A stretch of 64,000 nt of DNA from an uncultured Clostridia bacterium (GTDB lineage Bacteria > Bacillota > Clostridia > Christensenellales > Borkfalkiaceae), in NCBI GenBank assembly GCA_904419945.1, contig CAJFTM010000001.1:151443-215442 (forward strand), in the 5' to 3' direction. The translations under genes and the position numbers were made by a program. Below, one piece after another: positions 44,976 through 54,714 of this stretch (its first letter is position 1; each line of letters starts with the position of its first letter). The notes below the pieces were generated by a model. It was not told the DNA's origin. It saw only the letters and a program-made list of their open reading frames with translations, and made no database searches.

Positions 44976-47570
44976 TTATTTAATTTTGACTGTGAAATCG
45001 CCGTTGAGAGCGCCGATTTCGATGGTATTTCCTGGTTGCAAATCATTCGCGATCATTGTTTTTGCGATCATCGTTTCGATTTTGCTCTGTAAATACCGTT
45101 TCAGCGGGCGTGCGCCGTAGACCGGATCGTAGCCATTTTCGATGATCAGATCCTTTGCAAGCGGAGTGATGACCAACTTGAGCTGCTTGTCTTCCAAACG
45201 TTTTTCGAGGTCGCGGATAAGCAAATCAATGATTTTCGTGATATTATCTTTAGTCAAGGGCTTGTAATAGACGATCTCGTCCAAACGGTTTAAGAATTCG
45301 GGGCGGAAGCTCTGTTTCAACAGCTGAGAAACTTTTTCCTTCGCATCTTCGCTGATGTCGCCGTTTTCATCGATGCCGTCGAGCAAGTAAGAGGAACCGA
45401 GGTTGGAAGTCAAAATAATGATTGTATTTTTGAAATCAACCGTACGGCCCTGCGAGTCTGTAATGCGGCCGTCGTCGAGGACCTGCAGGAGAATGTTAAA
45501 GACATCTGGATGCGCTTTTTCAATCTCGTCGAAGAGTACGACGGAATACGGCTTTCTGCGCACGGCTTCAGTCAACTGACCGCCTTCATCATAGCCGACG
45601 TATCCCGGAGGCGCACCGATCAGTCGGGATACAGAGAATTTTTCCATATATTCCGTCATATCGATGCGTACAAGGTTGTGTTCGTCATCAAACAAACTCT
45701 CGGCGAGCGCCTTTGCCAATTCTGTTTTACCCACGCCGGTCGGGCCGAGGAACAGGAAGGAGCCGATGGGACGGTTGGGGTCAGCGATACCCGCGCGGGA
45801 ACGGATGATCGCTTCGGTTACTTTAGTTACTGCTTCATCTTGGCCGACGACGCGCTGATGCAGGATATCGTCGAGGTGCAGGATCTTTTCGCGCTCGCCT
45901 TCCATGAGCTTTGCAAGGGGAATACCCGTCCAGCGGGATACGACTCGTGCAATTTCTTCTTCGGTAACAGTATCTCGAAGCAGGGTGTGCTTAGTATCTG
46001 TTCCGGTTTTCTGCGCTTCTTCCAACTTTTTCTGTAATTCGGGCAGACGGCTGTATTTGAGTTTGGCAGCCGTCTCATAGTCGCCGATGCGCTGCGCGGC
46101 TTCGATTTCGCCGTTGACTTTTTCGATCTCTGCCTTCGTATCCGAAACGACATGGATGCTCGCCTTTTCCGTTTCCCATTGCGCTTTCATAGCAGAGAAT
46201 TTTTCGCGCAGATCCGCAAGTTCTTTCTGCAAAGCAGTCAGCCGTTCTTTTGAGAGAGTATCCGTCTCCTTTTTTAGCGCCATTTCTTCAATTTCCAGCT
46301 GCATGATCTTTCGTGCAATATCATCCATTTCCGTCGGCATCGAGTCGATCTCGGTACGGATGGTCGCGCACGCCTCGTCCACGAGGTCGATCGCTTTATC
46401 GGGCAGAAAACGGTCAGAAATATAGCGGTGTGACAGTGTTGCCGCCGCAATAAGGGCTTGGTCGTGTATCTGAACGCCGTGGAATACTTCATAGCGCTCT
46501 TTCAGACCGCGAAGGATGGAGATCGTATCTTCTACCGTCGGCTCATCGACCATGACCGGTTGGAAACGCCGTTCGAGGGCGGCATCCTTTTCAATGTATT
46601 TGCGGTATTCGTCCAGTGTGGTCGCGCCGATGCAGTGCAGTTCACCGCGGGCGAGCATGGGTTTGAGCAGGTTGCCGGCGTCCATGGCGCCGTCCGATTT
46701 ACCGGCTCCGACGATGGTGTGCAATTCATCGATAAAGAGGATAATCTTGCCTTCACTCTTTTTGATCTCATTGAGTACCGCTTTCAATCGCTCTTCAAAT
46801 TCGCCGCGGAACTTGGCGCCAGCGATCAACGACCCCATATCCAGAGCGAAAATAGTCTTATTTTTGAGCCCTTCGGGTACGTCGCCGCGCACAATGCGCT
46901 GGGCGAGGCCCTCGGCGATGGCTGTCTTGCCGACGCCCGGTTCGCCGATCAGGACAGGGTTGTTTTTGGATTTTCTGGAGAGGATCCGAATGACGTTGCG
47001 GATCTCGTTGTCGCGCCCGATGACGGGATCCAGCTTTTGCTCTTTGGCGCGCTGTACGAGATCGAATCCGTATTTTGTGAGGGCATCATACGTATTCTCC
47101 GGTTCGTCGCTGGTCACGCGGTCAGTCTTGACCTTTTTCAATTCGGTCAAAAAATTATCTTTTGTGATTCCGAGGGAACGGAAAATATTTTTGATCTCAT
47201 CCGTTGCATGATCAAAAACTGCGAGCATGAGATGTTCGACGGAGATGTACTCATCGCGCATGGAATTGGCGAGCCGTTCCGCCTCGTTAAAGATTTTATC
47301 GGTGATGGGGGAAATATAGATTTTGTCCGGTTCCCGGCCGCTGCCGCTCACGGCAGGGATCTTTGCGATGGCGCCGTCAAGCAATGCGAGCAGGTTATCG
47401 GTATCGATGCCCATTTTTTTCAGCAGTTGCGGGATGAGCCCGCCTTCCTGGTCGACGAGCGCATAGAGCAAGTGTTCGGGCATGATCTGCATATTTTGAT
47501 TTTCAATGGCGATGCTCTGAGCCGATTGCACGGTTTCGAGCGCCTTTTTCGTTAATTTCTGTGCATTCAT
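44976..47570 (-). CDS. clpB: ATP-dependent disaggregase ClpB
   Basis: 864-residue Hsp100 chaperone: N-domain (~1-145), AAA-1 with [13 protein letters not shown], coiled-coil middle domain (~400-530), AAA-2 with [14 protein letters not shown] and [11 protein letters not shown]. With DnaK it pulls proteins out of aggregates. No ClpP-docking loop is expected. Start ATG 47570 is preceded by AAGGAGGTG and lies 18 bases after the stop of the RHH protein gene, so the two share one transcript. No CIRCE or CtsR-type operator was seen in front of the operon. Confidence 0.97.
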   Translation of the reverse strand: MNAQKLTKKALETVQSAQSIAIENQNMQIMPEHLLYALVDQEGGLIPQLLKKMGIDTDNLLALLDGAIAKIPAVSGSGREPDKIYISPITDKIFNEAERLANSMRDEYISVEHLMLAVFDHATDEIKNIFRSLGITKDNFLTELKKVKTDRVTSDEPENTYDALTKYGFDLVQRAKEQKLDPVIGRDNEIRNVIRILSRKSKNNPVLIGEPGVGKTAIAEGLAQRIVRGDVPEGLKNKTIFALDMGSLIAGAKFRGEFEERLKAVLNEIKKSEGKIILFIDELHTIVGAGKSDGAMDAGNLLKPMLARGELHCIGATTLDEYRKYIEKDAALERRFQPVMVDEPTVEDTISILRGLKERYEVFHGVQIHDQALIAAATLSHRYISDRFLPDKAIDLVDEACATIRTEIDSMPTEMDDIARKIMQLEIEEMALKKETDTLSKERLTALQKELADLREKFSAMKAQWETEKASIHVVSDTKAEIEKVNGEIEAAQRIGDYETAAKLKYSRLPELQKKLEEAQKTGTDTKHTLLRDTVTEEEIARVVSRWTGIPLAKLMEGEREKILHLDDILHQRVVGQDEAVTKVTEAIIRSRAGIADPNRPIGSFLFLGPTGVGKTELAKALAESLFDDEHNLVRIDMTEYMEKFSVSRLIGAPPGYVGYDEGGQLTEAVRRKPYSVVLFDEIEKAHPDVFNILLQVLDDGRITDSQGRTVDFKNTIIILTSNLGSSYLLDGIDENGDISEDAKEKVSQLLKQSFRPEFLNRLDEIVYYKPLTKDNITKIIDLLIRDLEKRLEDKQLKLVITPLAKDLIIENGYDPVYGARPLKRYLQSKIETMIAKTMIANDLQPGNTIEIGALNGDFTVKIK

Positions 47571-47588
47571 GGTGTGTTCACCTCCTTA

Positions 47589-48245
47589 TTATATAAGTTG
47601 CACGCCGCTGTTGAGATACTGCAGGTATCTCTTTTCGATATCCTGTGTGCTCGTGTAGCGGCCGGCGAGATAGTCTTTGAGCATTTCGTCAAAGGTGGCA
47701 ATATAGTGGCTGATTGCATTGCCGATCTGTTCTTCGGTATAGTCCGAGTCGTTCGGTACAGCAAATGTGCGCAAAAAACGCCCGTTTTCCATTCCGTATT
47801 CGATCGCACCTTTTTCAAAAAAGTTCTTAATATAAATATTTTCCAGCTGGATCCAGATCTTGAAAAAGCGTGTCAGTTCGAGGAGCAACTCGGATGACGT
47901 CGTGCGGAAAATAATTTTCAATTGACCGAGTGTCTTGTCCGGGCTGCGGTACATTTCCACTTCGTAACGGATCGTCGGACGGTAATGGTATTGCAGCGAA
48001 CTCTTGATGGACATGGTCATATCGTTCGGCTGCGAATAGAGCAAATAGCCGCTTTGCTGTCCGATGAAGCGCTCAATGATGTCAAAGATATTCTGCACAT
48101 GTTTCTCCGGTGTCGTCATGGAGACATATTCTGCGAGGATCTGGTTGACGAGGTTCGAGCGATTTGTACTTTTCTCTGCCGCCAAACGATCGATTTCGCG
48201 GATCACATCTTCTGCTAGCATTAAGCTGTACATGGTCTTTTTCAT
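47589..48245 (-). CDS. Ribbon-helix-helix protein, putative regulator of clpB
   Basis: 218-residue protein with an N-terminal ribbon-helix-helix DNA-binding domain (~1-45: strand MYSLMLAEDVIREIDRLA, then STNRSNLVNQILAEYV) and a C-terminal ~170-residue alpha/beta region I do not recognise (IRYEVEMYR, LKIIFRTTSSELL). RHH proteins bind DNA as dimers. Being first gene of the clpB operon, it may repress its own operon and respond to stress. Start ATG 48245 has AAAGGAGGG upstream. Confidence 0.7.
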   Translation of the reverse strand: MKKTMYSLMLAEDVIREIDRLAAEKSTNRSNLVNQILAEYVSMTTPEKHVQNIFDIIERFIGQQSGYLLYSQPNDMTMSIKSSLQYHYRPTIRYEVEMYRSPDKTLGQLKIIFRTTSSELLLELTRFFKIWIQLENIYIKNFFEKGAIEYGMENGRFLRTFAVPNDSDYTEEQIGNAISHYIATFDEMLKDYLAGRYTSTQDIEKRYLQYLNSGVQLI

Positions 48246-48274
48246 CGTTAGCCCTCCTTTCTTTTATTGCCTAT

Positions 48275-48302
48275 ATTATACACGCTTTTTAAAATTTGTC
48301 AA
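48275..48302 (-). promoter_or_regulatory. Promoter of the RHH-clpB operon
   Basis: On the minus strand TTGACA (48302-48297), 16-base spacer, TATAAT (48280-48275), i.e. a vegetative promoter in a very AT-rich context. Confidence 0.85.
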
Positions 48303-48348
48303 TAGTTTTATATAAATTTTTCAGCAAATTATAAAGATTATTTTTCTC

Positions 48349-48377
48349 TTGCAATCGCGGCGACGTTCAGCTATAAT
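48349..48377 (+). promoter_or_regulatory. Promoter of the orphan gene at 48444
   Basis: TTGCAA (48349-48354), 17-base spacer, TATAAT (48372-48377); divergent from the RHH-clpB promoter with ~47 bases between the two -35 boxes. Confidence 0.8.
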
Positions 48378-48443
48378 AGATATATGGAAAAGAACAAAAA
48401 TTACACGCGTTTCTTTTTTGGAATGTGATAAAAGGAGGTATCG

Positions 48444-48866
48444 ATGCAAAAAGAGCCGTTATTAGAAATCGTGCCGCAGGCAAAAGAACTTATCGTATAT
48501 TCAGAAGGAAGATCGTTTCGCTTTCAGAGGGAAAGCGAGGGCTTCGCTTCTGTCGTTGCCGCATGGAGGCAAATGACAGAAAATGCCGTACGAATGCCGG
48601 CTTTTGGCGTGAGTATTGACCGTTTGACACGCGAGGAAATGAAGCGTGGCCTTTGGGCGGAGTTTCTTTACGCAAGGCAGGAGGTGGTCGCTGAGATGCC
48701 CTTTACAGCACTCCTTTTTGCGGTAAAGGAGGATTTTTTCGGTTTCAATGTCGAGCGCCTGTATGAGGGTGGCTATAACGGGCGTTGTTTTTATATTGAC
48801 TTGCGGGGAACAACGATGCAAGTGTTGGCTTCGGTGCTTACGGAGCTGACTGCAAAGTTTGGATGA
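48444..48866 (+). CDS. Protein of unknown function (140 aa)
   Basis: I do not recognise this family. It is a soluble-looking protein with no signal peptide or membrane segment, mixed alpha/beta pattern, and motifs such as EGRSFRFQRES, DRLTREEMKRGLWAEF and GRCFYIDLRG. ATG 48444 follows AAAGGAGG with good spacing, it has a clean promoter and a terminator, and codon use is like its neighbours, so it is a genuine gene. It is divergently transcribed from the RHH-clpB operon, which might mean shared control. Confidence 0.8.
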   Translation: MQKEPLLEIVPQAKELIVYSEGRSFRFQRESEGFASVVAAWRQMTENAVRMPAFGVSIDRLTREEMKRGLWAEFLYARQEVVAEMPFTALLFAVKEDFFGFNVERLYEGGYNGRCFYIDLRGTTMQVLASVLTELTAKFG

Positions 48867-48891
48867 ATTTTCAAAAATGATCGCGAACAAA

Positions 48892-48928
48892 AGCCGCCCG
48901 TGTGCATCTCGCACACGGGCGGCTTTTG
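48892..48928. terminator. Bidirectional terminator
   Basis: AAAAGCCGCCCGTGTGC/GCACACGGGCGGCTTTT: long perfect stem around ATCTC, with A-run and T-run, serving the orphan gene and the converging DnaD-type gene. Confidence 0.9.
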
Positions 48929-48939
48929 AGTTGATCGCG

Positions 48940-50721
48940 TTACAATTCGATATTGGAATAAACATCCAGAATATTTTCCAGTTTTTTTTCGTCAGGAGCA
49001 TTTTCGACGCTTTCTCTATAACAATCACAAACATTTCCGTTTTTGTCAAAGCCCGTATCATTGCACTTTTTGCAGCGATATTGCGGCACGAGCATATCTT
49101 CGGTCAAATGCATCTGTGCAAGCAAGTCAGCCCGCTCCTTTCGCAGTTTCTTCAGGCTGGCGGAGGGGCTTGCCGTGTCACCGCCCAGTGCCTCCGCTTT
49201 GGCAAGTTGGATTTCGTTCGCTTTGATCGCCTCGTCGTTTACACGGAAGGCTTCGTTGCTGAAAGCGAGTTTACGGTAGTGATCGGCACGGTCTTGCGCG
49301 CGTTCTCGCAAATTAAAGTAGTAGCTTTCCACTTTTTTACGCTGGTCGTCGCTGCGCGTTTCGCGCGGCTGTCCGGAATAATAATTTCCTTGTGTCACCT
49401 GTTCCTTTGCGAGTTGTTCGGGGCTGAAAATTCCGCGCGCTTTCCAGGAGGAGAGAACGGAAGTGATATAGGGGATCGGGCTTGCCTTGCCGATGGCTGT
49501 TTCCGCTGCTTTGAGGATCATCTCATCGGAAAAATTCCATTTACGCCAGTTGCGCAGACAGTCACGATCCCAGTTATTGACGCGGCGGGACAGGCCGGCT
49601 TTTCTCAGGATTTCTGCGGCAAAAGTCTGTTCGCGCGCTTCATCTTCAATATAGGCGATGATGCTGTCCGCTGAAACGACGCCGAGAGATATAAGCTTAC
49701 GGATCAGTTCGTCCATTTTCTCAAAGGATTTACGTTCTCGGCGGAAACAATATTTGGCGAGGTTCACAAGAGAAGCATCGTCGTAACCGGCTGCCAGCCA
49801 ACCGTTGACAAAGTTATCTGTATATGTATCGATCACCTGACAATAGACGCCCAATTCGCGCGCAATGGTGAGGGTCAGCTCTCGTACCTGCTCTTTTCTG
49901 GCGAGATATTCGCGAATCTCGGCTTCTCCGAATTTTTTCCCTGCGTACAGTTCTCCGAGTACGGAATCCAGTATTGCAAGGCCTCCTTTTTTAAACTGCG
50001 ATGCCGTATAGATGATCGTATCGATATCAAATCCGTATTCTTCTGTCCACTTTTTTAGGAGCTGATAGTCGCTTGGTTCCGGCTTTTTGGCGGATCCGCA
50101 GGCGCGCAGTATGCGTGCAAGATCACCGCTGCGCACAACATAATCGGAAAGTTTGTTCTCGATCTGTTCGACTGTCGTTACGCCCTCTGCGGCAAAATTT
50201 CGCGCTACTTGCAAAATATAGTTTTGTGCAATATTTTCCCCCTTTAGGTCGATGCAATAGCGGACGATGAGCAGCAACGCTTCCGGCTTGATCGCATATT
50301 CTTCCATTACAGAAAAATATTTCATGAATTCGGAAGAAGAGATCATTTTTTTGGGCATCAGAGATTGCACCGCTTTGTTAAAGTCGGCATACTTTTCCGT
50401 GCGGATGCGCTTCGGCCTTCCTTTGGCATAATCGGCGGGGAAGTAGCGGACGGAAAACGGATCTTTTGAGACGATTTCTAAAAGATCGAAGTCTTCCCAA
50501 AAGCGAAAGAGATCGGCAACACGTTTCGGATCCATCTGCAGTGTATGAGCCGCTTCCTCGAGCGTGTATTCGCTCTGAACGTTTTGGCACAGGTATAGTC
50601 CGAAAATATAAACTTTGACCGCGTCCCCGTCGGCAGAAGCCATGTATTTTTGAATAAATTGGTTCTCGATGTTCGTATAAGAGGAGAGCGAGAACTCTCT
50701 CGAGTAAGAGCAAAATCCCAT
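48940..50721 (-). CDS. DnaD-family replication protein fused to a DnaC-type zinc motif
   Basis: 593 residues. N-terminal DnaD winged-helix region (NIENQFIQKYM, VKVYIFGLYLC, RVADLFRFWEDFDLLEI), then DnaD C-type (DDBH2) repeats (~200-270; ~330-440; the second ends with WDRDCLRNWRKWNFSDEMI, ITSVLSSW), then a C-terminal segment (~500-593) that looks like the N-terminus of clostridial DnaC helicase loaders: basic helix, LRKERADLL, and PQYRCKKCNDTGF...CDCY (CxxC-x11-CxC). No AAA+ domain follows. It probably works in primosome assembly and helicase loading. ATG 50721 (MGFCSYSREF) has GGAG 8 bases upstream; TTG 50727 is less likely. Confidence 0.8.
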   Translation of the reverse strand: MGFCSYSREFSLSSYTNIENQFIQKYMASADGDAVKVYIFGLYLCQNVQSEYTLEEAAHTLQMDPKRVADLFRFWEDFDLLEIVSKDPFSVRYFPADYAKGRPKRIRTEKYADFNKAVQSLMPKKMISSSEFMKYFSVMEEYAIKPEALLLIVRYCIDLKGENIAQNYILQVARNFAAEGVTTVEQIENKLSDYVVRSGDLARILRACGSAKKPEPSDYQLLKKWTEEYGFDIDTIIYTASQFKKGGLAILDSVLGELYAGKKFGEAEIREYLARKEQVRELTLTIARELGVYCQVIDTYTDNFVNGWLAAGYDDASLVNLAKYCFRRERKSFEKMDELIRKLISLGVVSADSIIAYIEDEAREQTFAAEILRKAGLSRRVNNWDRDCLRNWRKWNFSDEMILKAAETAIGKASPIPYITSVLSSWKARGIFSPEQLAKEQVTQGNYYSGQPRETRSDDQRKKVESYYFNLRERAQDRADHYRKLAFSNEAFRVNDEAIKANEIQLAKAEALGGDTASPSASLKKLRKERADLLAQMHLTEDMLVPQYRCKKCNDTGFDKNGNVCDCYRESVENAPDEKKLENILDVYSNIEL

Positions 50722-50741
50722 GACCAAACTCCGCGCAACGC

Positions 50742-50770
50742 TTGATTTATTTCGGAAATTGCGCTATACT
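50742..50770 (+). promoter_or_regulatory. Promoter of sbcDC
   Basis: TTGATT (50742-50747), 17-base spacer, TATACT (50765-50770); lies in the divergent region with the DnaD-type gene. Confidence 0.7.
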
Positions 50771-50865
50771 ATTATATAAATAATTTGCCGCAAAAGCAAG
50801 GAAAATCGGCAGAGAACGCGTAAATTTGCGGCTCTCAGTCATTGCCCTTTTTTGCGGGGAGGATT

Positions 50866-52035
50866 ATGAGGATATTGCATACATCTGACTGGCATATCGG
50901 AAAACGGCTCGCCGGCAAGGAGCGTTTGGAGGAACAGCGCGCCGTGTTGGATGAGATCGCGGAGATTTGCGCGCGTGAGCGGGTGGAGCTCGTTCTCGTG
51001 GCTGGGGATGTATTCGATACCTTTTTACCGTCTGCCGAGGCGGAAGATCTCTTTTACAGGGCGGTACGGCGCATAACGGCGGAAGAGCGCTGTTTGCTCG
51101 CAATCAGCGGCAATCATGACGATCCCGTTCGCCTTTCGGCTGCGACGGCACTTTCGGAAGAACTGGGGATCTATATTTATGGCAGCGTGGAGCGTAGCCC
51201 TAAGCCGTTTGCAGGCAAATATGTTCGAGCGGTCGAGGCGGGACCGGCTCATATCATATTTGAAAACAATGCCGGAGAGCGCGCCTTTGTACATGTTTTG
51301 CCTTATCCGAACGAGGCGCGGCTCAAAGAAGATAAAAACCCGGATGAGGGGTTCTTGGATAAGATGCGCCGCTGGATCGCAGCGGGAGAGCGGGAAAATC
51401 AGGCGGGCTTGCCGTCCGTCTTTTTGTCGCATATATTTGTTGCCGGAGGCCTGGTGAGTGAGGGAGAGCGCGAGATCGATCTTGGCGGTGCGCGCGCCGT
51501 TCCGCTCGATCTGCTTCCTGCATGCGATTATGTCGCTCTCGGGCATCTGCATAAAAAGCAGAGTTTCCGCGGCGGTTTGATTCGATACAGCGGTTCGATC
51601 ATGCAGTATGCCTTTGACGAAGCGGGCACGCAAAAAAGTGTTGTACTGTTCGATTTGGATCGGGCGGGCGTGCACAATCTGCGCGAGGTCCCGTTGCAAA
51701 GCGGAAAGAAATTGGTCCGCTTGGAGGCAGATAGCGTCGAAAACGCAGCAGATTTGTTGCGGCGTTGGGAAGGGGCCTATATCGAGCTCACATTGCATCT
51801 GCGCGAGCCGCTCTCTTCTATGCAGGTGCGTGCTTTGAAAGAAGCAAATGTCGGGCTCGTCAATTTGATTCCTGAGATCAGGGGAGAATTGACAGGCTCG
51901 GCCGTTGCAGGGAAGCGCACGCGATCGGCGGGGGAGCTTTTTGCTGAGTTTTATCGTGCACAGTTTGCGGAGGAACCGGCGGAAGAACTGAAGCAGCTCT
52001 TTCTATCGGCTGCGGAGGAAGCGTATGAGGCCTGA
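50866..52035 (+). CDS. sbcD: SbcD nuclease (Mre11 homologue)
   Basis: 389-residue Mn-dependent nuclease subunit of SbcCD, which opens hairpins and trims DNA ends. Phosphoesterase motifs are intact: LHTSDWHIGKR, VAGDVFD, ISGNHDDP, LSHIFVAGG and LGHLHKKQ; the capping domain follows at ~280. ATG 50866 after GGGGAGG. The stop overlaps sbcC by 11 bases. Confidence 0.95.
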   Translation: MRILHTSDWHIGKRLAGKERLEEQRAVLDEIAEICARERVELVLVAGDVFDTFLPSAEAEDLFYRAVRRITAEERCLLAISGNHDDPVRLSAATALSEELGIYIYGSVERSPKPFAGKYVRAVEAGPAHIIFENNAGERAFVHVLPYPNEARLKEDKNPDEGFLDKMRRWIAAGERENQAGLPSVFLSHIFVAGGLVSEGEREIDLGGARAVPLDLLPACDYVALGHLHKKQSFRGGLIRYSGSIMQYAFDEAGTQKSVVLFDLDRAGVHNLREVPLQSGKKLVRLEADSVENAADLLRRWEGAYIELTLHLREPLSSMQVRALKEANVGLVNLIPEIRGELTGSAVAGKRTRSAGELFAEFYRAQFAEEPAEELKQLFLSAAEEAYEA

Positions 52036-54700
52036 GCGTTTGGAGTTTTGCGGAATCAATAGTTTCTCCGAAAAAGTGATCATCGATTTTTGTAAGTTGC
52101 TTGCAGGCGGGATCTTTGGCATCTTCGGGGATACCGGCAGCGGCAAGACGACCATTTTAGACAGCATGATCTTTGCTCTATACGGCAAAGTGGACCGCGC
52201 GCGCGGCGGCAATGGATGCGAGATCATCAATTACAATTGCGACAAGGCGTATGTAATCTTTGATTTTTCCATGGAAGAAGACGGCCGCCGCCGCATTTAT
52301 CGCGTCGAACGGGAGATCCGACGCAAAAATTCACAGCAGAAGCTGAGTCTTTCTGAACGGGAAGGCAATGTTGAGCACGTCATCAGCGACGGCGTCAAGA
52401 ATACAAACGAGAAAATACGCGCTATTGTCGGGCTTTCCTTCGAAGATTTTAAAAAATGTATTGCATTGCCGCAAGGTGAGTTTGCTCAGTTTGTAAAGGA
52501 AGATCGGGGTGAGAGACTGCGCTTGATTTCTCGGCTCTTTGATCTTGAGATGTACGGAGATCGTCTCAATGCCGTATTGAAAAAGCGCTTTGATGCGGCG
52601 CGGTCTGCCCTCGATAAAAAGGATGGTGAGCTCAGCAGTTACGCTGAGTATACAGATGAGACATTGGCAGAACAAAGGGCGGATCTAGTGCGGCTGCAGA
52701 ACGAAGCGTTGGAATTAAACGCTGCGTATGAGCGCGTGCGTGCCGAGTTTACAGAGATGCAGGCGCAGATGATGCGTTCTAAAAAGTGGCGCGATTTGCG
52801 CGCTTCTCGCGAGAAGTTGGCTGCTCAAGAGCGAGAAATGAGCGCTAAGCGGGCGGATCAAACGCGACTGCCCGCGGCGACGGAGATATTCGCGATTGCA
52901 AACCGCGTCCGGAGTGCGGAACAGCAAAAGAAAGAAAGCGAAAGCAAATGTGGAAAACTTTCCGTACTTCGCGAGGAGGCGGTTAAGAATCTGGAAGCGA
53001 TCAGGAAAGAGATCGAGGAGACGAATGCAGAGGCGCAGCTGCTTGCCCTGCGCGAAAGGCGCGCAGCCGTAAAGCATGCCGAAGCGGATGCTGGGGAGCT
53101 GGCTAAATTTCGCGCGCTGCGAGCTCGCGCTGCAGAGGATTATCGTAAGGCAGAATCGCGCCGGAGCATGGAGGAAAAGGCTCTGCAAAAATGGGAGGAA
53201 GAGGAGAAAACGCTATCCCAAAAATTGAAAGAAGCAGCAGAGGCTTCTGATTTGAGCGCTTTTTTGCGCGGCAATTTGGACAGTGCCTTACTAAATGCGG
53301 AATATGCGGATGCTGAGGAATATTTTCGGGAAAAGCTGCAGGAGTTGAAGCAAGATTTTACCGGCGGGGATCTATATGATCGGGTGGAGTCCGCTCTGCG
53401 GGAGAGGTTGGAACATTATTCTTCATTGCGCGGACATATAAAAGTTGGAGATCTCGAGCAGCTGCTTCAAAAATTTCGTGCGATACAGGCGGAGCGTACG
53501 GATCTGTTACAGCGTCTGCATACGGCACAGTTGAAAAGAACAGAGGCGCAGGGAAGTCTGCGCGCAGCAGAAGAGGAGCGCGCCCGCGCGACAGAGCGCG
53601 GATTGGAAGCTAAGAACAATGCAGAGGCCGCGCTCAGCCGTCTGCGTACAGCATTGGGCGACGCCGATGCGGAAAATGTGTCTGTGATCGCTGTTCGGTT
53701 ACAGCACCAGGAAGAGGAGATTTTGGCGGTTAAAAGTCGGCGAGAAGAAGAGGTCCGTGCGCTGGAAGGGCGGATCCATGCGTTTGAGTTGGAAAAGACG
53801 CGCGAAGAGGGGCGCGTCGCCGCTTTGGAACGGGAGCGCTCTGATGCAGAGCAGTCCCTTCAAGCAAAACTGGTAGAAGGCGGATTTACGGATGAGAGAG
53901 AGGCGGAAACGCTGCGGACCCGCTATCCGGATGCGGCAGAGCTTGCGGCAGAGCTTGAAGAATATGATCGTCGCCTTGCTCAGATCGATGCGGGGATCCG
54001 CGCTGTCGAAGCGGAGGGAGAGATCGTTTTCATTGAAGAATCTTTCTTTGGGCAGAGAGAGCGGGAATTTAAAGAATTGACGCAAAAAAGGGAAAGCGTC
54101 GGGCGTCAGAGTGCCGTTTTAGAGAGCGCTGTCGCCCGATTCGCGGAAAAGCTCGCCCGGAAAAAAATTCTGGAAAAAGAGCGCGATGAGTTGCAAGGTA
54201 TATTTTCGAATATCGAGCGGTTGCGCGGATTGCTGTACGGCAACAAGTTTATGGAATTTGTGGCGGGTGAATATCTTTCGGATATTTCTGAGTCGGCAAC
54301 AGAACTTTTGCTCAAACTTACGAACGGTCGGTATTTTATCCGTTATGTGCAAGGTTTTTTTGTGGGGGATAACTTCAACGGCGGAGAATTGCGCAGCGTG
54401 AATACGCTGTCCGGCGGCGAGACGTTCCTCGTTTCTCTTTCCCTTGCGCTTGCCCTTTCTGCATCGATCTATGCGAAATCTCTGCGGCCGATCGAGTTTT
54501 TCTTCCTCGATGAAGGCTTCGGTACTTTGGATGAAAAATTGATCGATACGGTTATGGACAGTCTCGAAAAATTAAAGAATAAACATTTTGCGATCGGCCT
54601 CATCTCGCATGTAGAAGAGTTGAAGCATCGCATCGATCATAAAATCGTCGTGACGGCGGCGTCCGAAAGCGGCGGTTCGACCATAAAAATAAGCTGTTAA
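52025..54700 (+). CDS. sbcC: SbcC ATPase (Rad50-like) without zinc hook
   Basis: 891-residue SMC-like ATPase partner of SbcD. Walker A GDTGSGKTT (G35-T43), Q-loop LPQGEFAQFVKE, long coiled coil (~190-730), signature LSGGETFLVSLSLALALS and Walker B FFLDEGFGTLD. Typical SbcC has ~1000-1050 residues with a CxxC zinc hook at the coiled-coil apex. No CxxC exists anywhere in this protein; its only central cysteine is in ESKCGKL, on the ascending coil. The dimer-tethering apex must differ. Neighbour and motifs make the identity firm. Confidence 0.93.
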   Translation: MRPERLEFCGINSFSEKVIIDFCKLLAGGIFGIFGDTGSGKTTILDSMIFALYGKVDRARGGNGCEIINYNCDKAYVIFDFSMEEDGRRRIYRVEREIRRKNSQQKLSLSEREGNVEHVISDGVKNTNEKIRAIVGLSFEDFKKCIALPQGEFAQFVKEDRGERLRLISRLFDLEMYGDRLNAVLKKRFDAARSALDKKDGELSSYAEYTDETLAEQRADLVRLQNEALELNAAYERVRAEFTEMQAQMMRSKKWRDLRASREKLAAQEREMSAKRADQTRLPAATEIFAIANRVRSAEQQKKESESKCGKLSVLREEAVKNLEAIRKEIEETNAEAQLLALRERRAAVKHAEADAGELAKFRALRARAAEDYRKAESRRSMEEKALQKWEEEEKTLSQKLKEAAEASDLSAFLRGNLDSALLNAEYADAEEYFREKLQELKQDFTGGDLYDRVESALRERLEHYSSLRGHIKVGDLEQLLQKFRAIQAERTDLLQRLHTAQLKRTEAQGSLRAAEEERARATERGLEAKNNAEAALSRLRTALGDADAENVSVIAVRLQHQEEEILAVKSRREEEVRALEGRIHAFELEKTREEGRVAALERERSDAEQSLQAKLVEGGFTDEREAETLRTRYPDAAELAAELEEYDRRLAQIDAGIRAVEAEGEIVFIEESFFGQREREFKELTQKRESVGRQSAVLESAVARFAEKLARKKILEKERDELQGIFSNIERLRGLLYGNKFMEFVAGEYLSDISESATELLLKLTNGRYFIRYVQGFFVGDNFNGGELRSVNTLSGGETFLVSLSLALALSASIYAKSLRPIEFFFLDEGFGTLDEKLIDTVMDSLEKLKNKHFAIGLISHVEELKHRIDHKIVVTAASESGGSTIKISC

Positions 54701-54714
54701 CGGGGTAATTTATT

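Noticed and set aside
48246-48340. CIRCE or CtsR operator in front of the clpB operon
   Set aside because: No TTAGCACTC-N9-GAGTGCTAA and no tandem GGTCAAA heptads were found; the TGTCAA present is simply the -35 box.
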